64,000 nt of DNA from Monocercomonoides exilis (taxonomy: Eukaryota; Preaxostyla; Oxymonadida; Polymastigidae): NCBI GenBank assembly GCA_001643675.2, contig LSRY02000005.1, forward strand, positions 1,180,501 to 1,244,500. The letters are read 5' to 3'. This document shows positions 58,701 through 64,000 of this stretch, piece after piece; the first letter of the stretch is position 1, and every line of letters starts with the position of its first letter. The notes under the pieces were generated by a model. It was given only the letters and a program-made list of their open reading frames with translations. It made no database searches and had not been told where the DNA came from. Position numbers and translations under genes: made by a program.

Positions 58701-60453
58701 TTCGCCTCTTCAATCCTTGGACTATTTGATGAATTCTTTCAACAAGCAGATGCAATCGTTTTATAACAAGTCGAACGCCGACACTCCAAAGCATTCGCCT
58801 GTAAAGGCAATCGAAAGCGGAGATTCGCCAATGAAGGCTGCTTCACCAGAGCTTGTTCCACACAAAAGGAGGCTAAGCGATGTTATGCACCAAAAGCCCA
58901 TTCAATCTGATATTCAGCCAAAAAAGTTAAAGTCAACTGATGAGTCATCACCACACACAGAAAAGGGGGTTCTTCAAAAATCTTTATATGAATCCCCATC
59001 TCCTTTCAAAGATAAAAAACTTTTTTCTTCTGTCTCACCTTTTTCAAAACGGGAAGGAACTAATTCTTTTTCTCCATCAATAAGTTCAACTCACACACCA
59101 TCTCCACTGAAGAAACAGTCTTTTTCACCTTTTTCAGAGAAAGCGAGCAGCAACATACTTGGACCTCCTTCTCTTTCATCTAGTCCTCAAACTCCAACTG
59201 CTCAGGACTCCCCAATTAAAGCAAAGTCAAGCAATGCCCCGCATATGCAAGCCAACTTGCCTTCTTCCTTTTCTCCTTTCCACACGCCCCTTCGAACACA
59301 GCGTTGTACGAGTGTTTCGCCTGTCACTCAGCACATGGGCATTGCGTCTTCTTCTTCACCAGACGGAAGTTCAGTGCGTGTGTCTCCTCCTGTGGCAACT
59401 TCTCGTTTCCCTCTGAGCGCGTTTGTTCCTCCATCCTTGCCGGCAACATCTTATCCTCAATTTTACGGCAGGCCAGCATATTTGTCGACGGTAAACAGCC
59501 AATCGACTTCTCCAGTTGGTCAAAACAGAGCTGCTTTGCCTTCCTCAAATCGAATCGTTACAAAAGAGCAGGTGGACAAAGCAGCAGCGAAGCAGGTTTC
59601 TGTGTCGTCGTTGGCCTTTCCATCTCCATTTGCACACAATCTGCAGGTTGCACAGCCAACAAGATCGAAGACTCGCTCGACGGCTGTTCCATCGTATCTG
59701 ATGAAACTCATGTCGTCCCACTCTCTTGACAATGCACAACTAGAGCATGCCAAAAATGGGAATTTGCAGGCTCAGTTAGGAAAGAAGCAAAGTCCTGTGA
59801 AATTGAATACAAACATGCCTGGGCCAGCTTCTCTGGTGCCGTCTCCAGGGACTCATCAAAAGGCGTCTTTTCCACTTCCGCCTCCTTCTAATAAAGCTTC
59901 TTCATCTCCAGCAGCAATATACAGTTCTTCAGCAAAGCCTTCTGTTTCTTCTTCATCAGCCGCTCCTGTTAAGCCATCTCCGTCAAAACAAGCAGACAAT
60001 CTTGAGAAACAAAAAGTGCCTTCACATAGCTCAACTCCAAACAAACAGCAAACAGCAGATGCTCAAAAATCAGACTCACAAAGTGTCTCGCAGTCACCTT
60101 CTACGCCTCAAAGGCAATCTTCAACAGAAGCAGCATTGACATCAACTGTTTCACAGCTTTCCACTCCAACAAGCACAAAATCTCCATATCAGAAACGCCA
60201 GAATACACGTTTCAAGCTTCTTTCTCTTCTTCACCAACATTTATCTCTTTCCAACATATCACATGCTGTTATGTATTTGCCGCCTTCTATCTCAGAAGCA
60301 ATCATTTCTTCGTTTGTCAAGCAAGAGCCAAGCTATTTATCTTCCTCCTCAACAAGTGCACTCCTCAATCACAACCCTGCCCTTTGGTCGTTGAGTCCAT
60401 TATTGCCGCAGCATCTTATTGAAGCAGTTGGACGCATTCAACAGAGAAATTAG
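52734..60453 (+). CDS. SPT3: SPT3-like SAGA subunit, greatly enlarged
   Basis: Three exons, 52734-52922, 52993-53052 and 53110-60453, give 2,530 residues; yeast Spt3 has about 340. Both donors are GTTTGA in phase 0. The N-terminal residues form a TAF13/Spt3-type histone fold: HKQIAQIMFSFGDNIKS, then ISTDTLMILFRSNPIKVHRI followed by REFLAWMEYEAM. Next comes an SPT3-like FFSHSREASFTQHRRAQF and, at about 54.03-54.1 kb, ITYDAVDVLGYLGWEF followed by VGLLTVAALQVKKEW, which resembles the second histone fold of SPT3. Between and after these lie acidic, basic and Ser/Pro/Gln-rich disordered segments, including about 36 consecutive Ser codons. Near the end short Pro/Ser repeats (SPFSK, SPVKL) predominate. 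SPT3 helps SAGA deliver TBP to promoters. Assignment rests on the two fold motifs in the right order; a fused TAF13/TAF11-like origin is the alternative. A second IFCPITYEAET motif near 56.87 kb echoes PITYDAV at 54.03 kb. Confidence 0.75.
55634..55740 (+). repeat. (TCT)n poly-serine tract
   Basis: About 107 bp of uninterrupted TCT triplets encode about 36 Ser in the SPT3-like protein. Being a pure repeat rather than mixed Ser codons, it is recent or still expanding, unlike the mixed-codon Ser tracts around it. Confidence 0.92.
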
Positions 60454-60934
60454 ACATTTTTATCAGTTTTAAATCTTTCTTTACAAAATTGAAAATATAT
60501 CTTTTTTGAAAGAGAATATTCTTTAAAAATGTGAAGTTATTGATTTGTTGTTTTTTATTAAAAAATCATGATTTTATATTTTATTTATTGTTTCAGACAG
60601 CTGTTTGAAAGTTAAGTTTCATTTCTTTTTTGATTAATTATTTGTTTTCAATGCTGATGAATTTATGAATATGATCATAAAACTTCAGGAATGATTTTCT
60701 TATCGAAAAATTGCTTGAAGTGCTTTGTTAAGTATTCATCATCTAATATTGTTCAATATACTGGTTCTTTTATAAGAAAATTTGCAATGTATTTTTTTGA
60801 GCAAAGCGAAAAATATTAGAAAAAACTGAAAATTGCGATTTAAACTTTTGAATCCAAAGCTTTTCTTAAAAAGAAAAATGAATATGAGCAATTTTTGAAA
60901 TTTCTATCGAAAATAAATATGAAGACATTTTATA
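60454..60934. other. intergenic spacer
   Basis: About 480 bp between the SPT3-like stop and the first possible start of the next plus-strand gene. AT-rich with no coding signal. Confidence 0.6.
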
Positions 60935-61012
60935 ATGGGACAGATCATTTTAATTATTGTTCACTTCGAGCTTTTCTTTTCTTTCAAGGGTGAGCTTGAT
61001 TTAAAAATCATT

Positions 61013-64000
61013 ATGAACTTGACACTCGAAATTTTTGCGTGCATGCTTACTATTTTTAACGCAAACGAAATCCTGTACAACGAAATATTTGTATTAAATA
61101 CAAAAATTGCGCTCCAATCACCGGAGCAAAAGAATTGTTGTTATGCGTTAGCAAACTGCCAGAGCTGTATAATTCAACCAACGATAGTAACTCTAAACTG
61201 TTCTATGAAAATTACAAACGTGTTTCATTTTCCTTTTGATAATAAGGATTTCTTTTTTGGTTTGTGAGGAGTCAAGGCTTGATGTTGCAGGATGCATGTT
61301 TTTTGTTTCATCACAAATGAGCCCATTTGTGGTGGATGGAGGAAACATTAATTCAGTGAATATGACGATTGGAAGTTTGAAGCCATTTGCACCAATTCAG
61401 CGACTTTATTGCTCATCTTTCATAAAGTCTGAGAGAGATGGAATAGATTCGATCACTCTTCGTGATTCGTCATTTTCATCATTTGAATTAGCATCTGCTC
61501 TGTTTCTTGCACCGAATGCGAGCTGCTTTGTGAAAGTCTCTGGTCTGATGATGGGAAACATTTCTATTGCTTCCGATGCGCAAAGAGAAATGGATTTGAG
61601 AGCAAGAACAGAAACAACGATTGAGGGCTGCTCGTTTTTCAGAGTTTGGGACGTTATTGATGGGGGCATTGCGAGGTCAGTGAACAGCCCATGTTCCTCA
61701 CTGAGAGCAACAAACTCCTCATTTGAGCGCTCTGCGAGAACGACGAATGTTCACGAATCAGGTGAACGCAACATGACAAGACAAGTACTGGGAGCGGATG
61801 AAACAAATGTTTTCACAGATTGTGAATGGTGCAACACAAGCGCTTCGTATGGATGTGCTATTTATTTATTTGGAAATTCAACTTTTGAATGCACAAAATG
61901 CACTTTTAAAAATTTGAGTCATCACGGCGATGGAGCCGTTGATGTTCAAGCAGGAGCAGGTGTGAAAATGATAAATTGTAATTTCACAAATTGTATAGCA
62001 GATACAAATACAGGTGGGATGATTCTTTATATGTTTAACGGAGACTATTGTTTTTTCGAATGTATTTTTTGTGATTGCAGAGCTATTTCCAGCTATGCAG
62101 GGGGATTACGCATTCATCAGCCTTCCGGGATCTCTATTGAAACAATTTGTAAATATAAATTTATTCGCGATGAAGCAGGATCATATTGTGGGGGATTATT
62201 CATGGAGAGACAATCAAACCAATATTTAATCTCAGAATGTGAATTTAAAGAGAATACGGCAAACGGAACGAAAGCGGGTATGTATGAAGGTGGAGGAGGG
62301 GGAACGCTTTTAAAGACTATGAATTTGATGGAAATTGATTCATCTCCAAAATTGATATCATTTTGCTTCTTCAGTGCAAACAAGGCTGAAAATGAAGAAG
62401 GACATGATATTAAAGTTCTAAATGAATATCTTAAAGGTTCACCATTTGAGTCATCATTCTCAACAACATCAGCAAAAAGAGTATTTTACAATGACAGCCA
62501 AACAGGTTACGATACATGGCTTCCAACTATCAAAACAACATATGCCAGAGCAAATGGAATTACAGGGCCAATCTGTGGGACAGCACAGACCAGTCCATGC
62601 AACACAATTAAGCAGGCATATGAAATGATTGAGAAAGGAGCAGAGGGAACAGTGAACATTCTTCAATCAACCTTATCTTCAATGGCTCTATTCATTGGAG
62701 GGGGAGATATTTCATTCAAAGGCGAAAGTGAGAGCGAGTGTATCATTTCCACAAAATTCCTGAATTCTCATGAGTGTTTGTTCACATTGGATTCGGGATC
62801 GATGGGATTGCTTTTGGTGACGATTCGTCACAACAGCGAAGAATCTTCGTCTTCGTTGTTTGTGATACGAACAGAAGCACAGAATCTGACACTGAAGAAT
62901 GTGATTATATCAGGGGCAGAAGATGGGCGGACACACTCATTTGATGTTTCACTGTTCAAAGTGATATTTGAGAAAACGAAGATGGAAAACTGTTTGATTG
63001 AGGACATTGGACTGGGAGATTGCTCATTGTTTGAGGAAGAGGAGGATAGTGGAGTTGGGAGAGGGATGCTGGGAAATGTTACGATCCAAAGGATCAGCCG
63101 GATGAGAGGAAATGGGGCGATATTCAGCACTCAAAATGAAAGAAGTGATTCATGGGAGCTGGAGAATACCACATTCAGGAATTGCGTGAGCAAGGAAGGG
63201 AATGGAGGGAGCATTGATTGGAGAATCGATGAAAGTGGAACATTCAAGATTGGCAGAGGAGAGGTGACAACGGTGATTGGGGAGTGTGGGGCAGAGAAGG
63301 GAAGAGGAGAGGAGAAGGGGAGAGGAGGAGGGGTGTATTTGGAGCTTTCATCACCAACAACTGTGTTTGAGATTGTGAATGTGGGATTTGAAGACAATCG
63401 TGCAGAGCATGGGGTAAATGTGTCTTTTGCATCGCCTCAGCTGGAATCGATTCCTAAAGGAAGATATGGATTTGTTTCGCTTTTGAGCGAGGATGTGCAT
63501 GAAGTGGAGGGAGTTGGAGATACAAGCAATGTGACGCTGGTGATTCCGATTGTGTGCTATCTCCTGGATGTTCCGAGGAGTGAGATCTGTGTTTCAGCTT
63601 CGGGAGCTGATCATCCTCGCTGTGGACACACATTTTTCGAGTGCCGAACACTGAACTGCCCGATCGAAAGGGAAGAGAACACACCAGCAGATGGAACAAC
63701 AACAGCGACAATCAAAGTTGGAAATGGAGTTGAGGTTGGCTCGACAGTGATCTTTTCGAAAATGGCAAGGATGATTGAAGGAACAAGGGATGATGGATCA
63801 CTTGTTGTTGAAAATGAGGCAGCTTGGAAAGGTGATGAGGAAGGATGCATTGGAGTGTTTGTGATGCTGAAGGAAACAAGGATGAGGAAGATTGAGCTGG
63901 TGATTCCATCTGTTCTCGAACATCATGAGGCAATATTCCAGTTGAAAGGAGAAACACTGAACTTGAGTGAATGTGTTGTTGAAGTTGGAGTTGGAACTGG
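61013..64000 (+). CDS. second beta-helix surface protein, 3' end outside the window
   Basis: Exon 1 is 61013-61259; the rest runs open from 61291 to the window edge, so about 985 residues are visible. The hydrophobic start (MNLTLEIFACMLTIF) is a likely signal peptide; an in-frame ATG at 60935 (MGQIILIIVHFELFFSF) is an equally possible start. The phase-1 join across a 31-nt intron (GTTTGT...TTGCAG) links ...DFFFG to CMFFVSSQMSPF. The body has beta-helix rungs (FECTKCTFKNL, MINCNFTNCIA, ISECEFKENTA) and twice the Cys-Gly...Cys-x-T motif (CGTAQTSPCNTI near 62.58 kb, RCGHTFFECRTL near 63.62 kb), as in the protein at 2.1-10.3 kb. It is therefore a paralogue. Whether it also has a membrane span and kinase-like tail cannot be seen. 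Confidence 0.8.

Overview
The window is nuclear DNA from a protist. Long open reading frames alternate with AT-rich spacers, most housekeeping genes are cut by short introns, and TAA, TAG and TGA all act as stops, so the code is standard. Giant surface proteins with right-handed beta-helix repeats followed by a membrane span and a kinase-like tail, a TmcB-type multi-membrane protein, and homopolymer-rich versions of conserved proteins together point to an oxymonad such as Monocercomonoides. That assignment is from recalled family content, not from a database search.

Layout. 1-2147 is AT-rich spacer. 2148-10322 (-) is a 2,724-residue beta-helix/transmembrane/pseudokinase surface protein. 11131-18338 (+) is a TmcB-like protein in three exons. 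19866-25109 (+) is an unrecognised Ser-rich protein in three exons. 25110-33808 has no intact gene: it holds a 1.46-kb inverted-repeat element, two or three small MITE-like elements, a CA microsatellite, a decayed purine-rich coding stretch on the minus strand and a long hairpin. 33809-44343 is a compact housekeeping cluster: importin alpha-like (-), a small coiled-coil protein (-), proteasome subunit beta-3 (-), a five-span membrane protein (+), a secreted phosphodiesterase/alkaline-phosphatase-superfamily enzyme (-) and the 18S rRNA dimethyltransferase Dim1 (+). 44977-52638 (-) is a P4-ATPase lipid flippase in ten exons. 52734-60453 (+) is a greatly enlarged SPT3-like SAGA subunit. From about 60.9 kb to the window edge runs a second beta-helix surface protein, incomplete at its 3' end.

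Gene models were rebuilt by hand by matching splice phase to conserved protein sequence. Across 39 assigned introns the 5' splice site is GTNTGN: T at +4 in 38 and G at +5 in 33. Introns run from 31 to 381 nt. Three pairs of genes are divergent with only 95-169 bp between start codons (proteasome/membrane protein, phosphodiesterase/Dim1, flippase/SPT3), so they probably share promoter regions.

The genes do not form one pathway. Housekeeping functions (nuclear import, proteolysis, rRNA methylation, lipid asymmetry, transcription) sit between large members of lineage-expanded surface-protein families, with a repeat-rich desert in the middle. The most interesting items are the splice-site consensus, the pseudokinase-tailed modular surface proteins, the giant SPT3, the transposon-like elements, and the very short or non-canonical introns.
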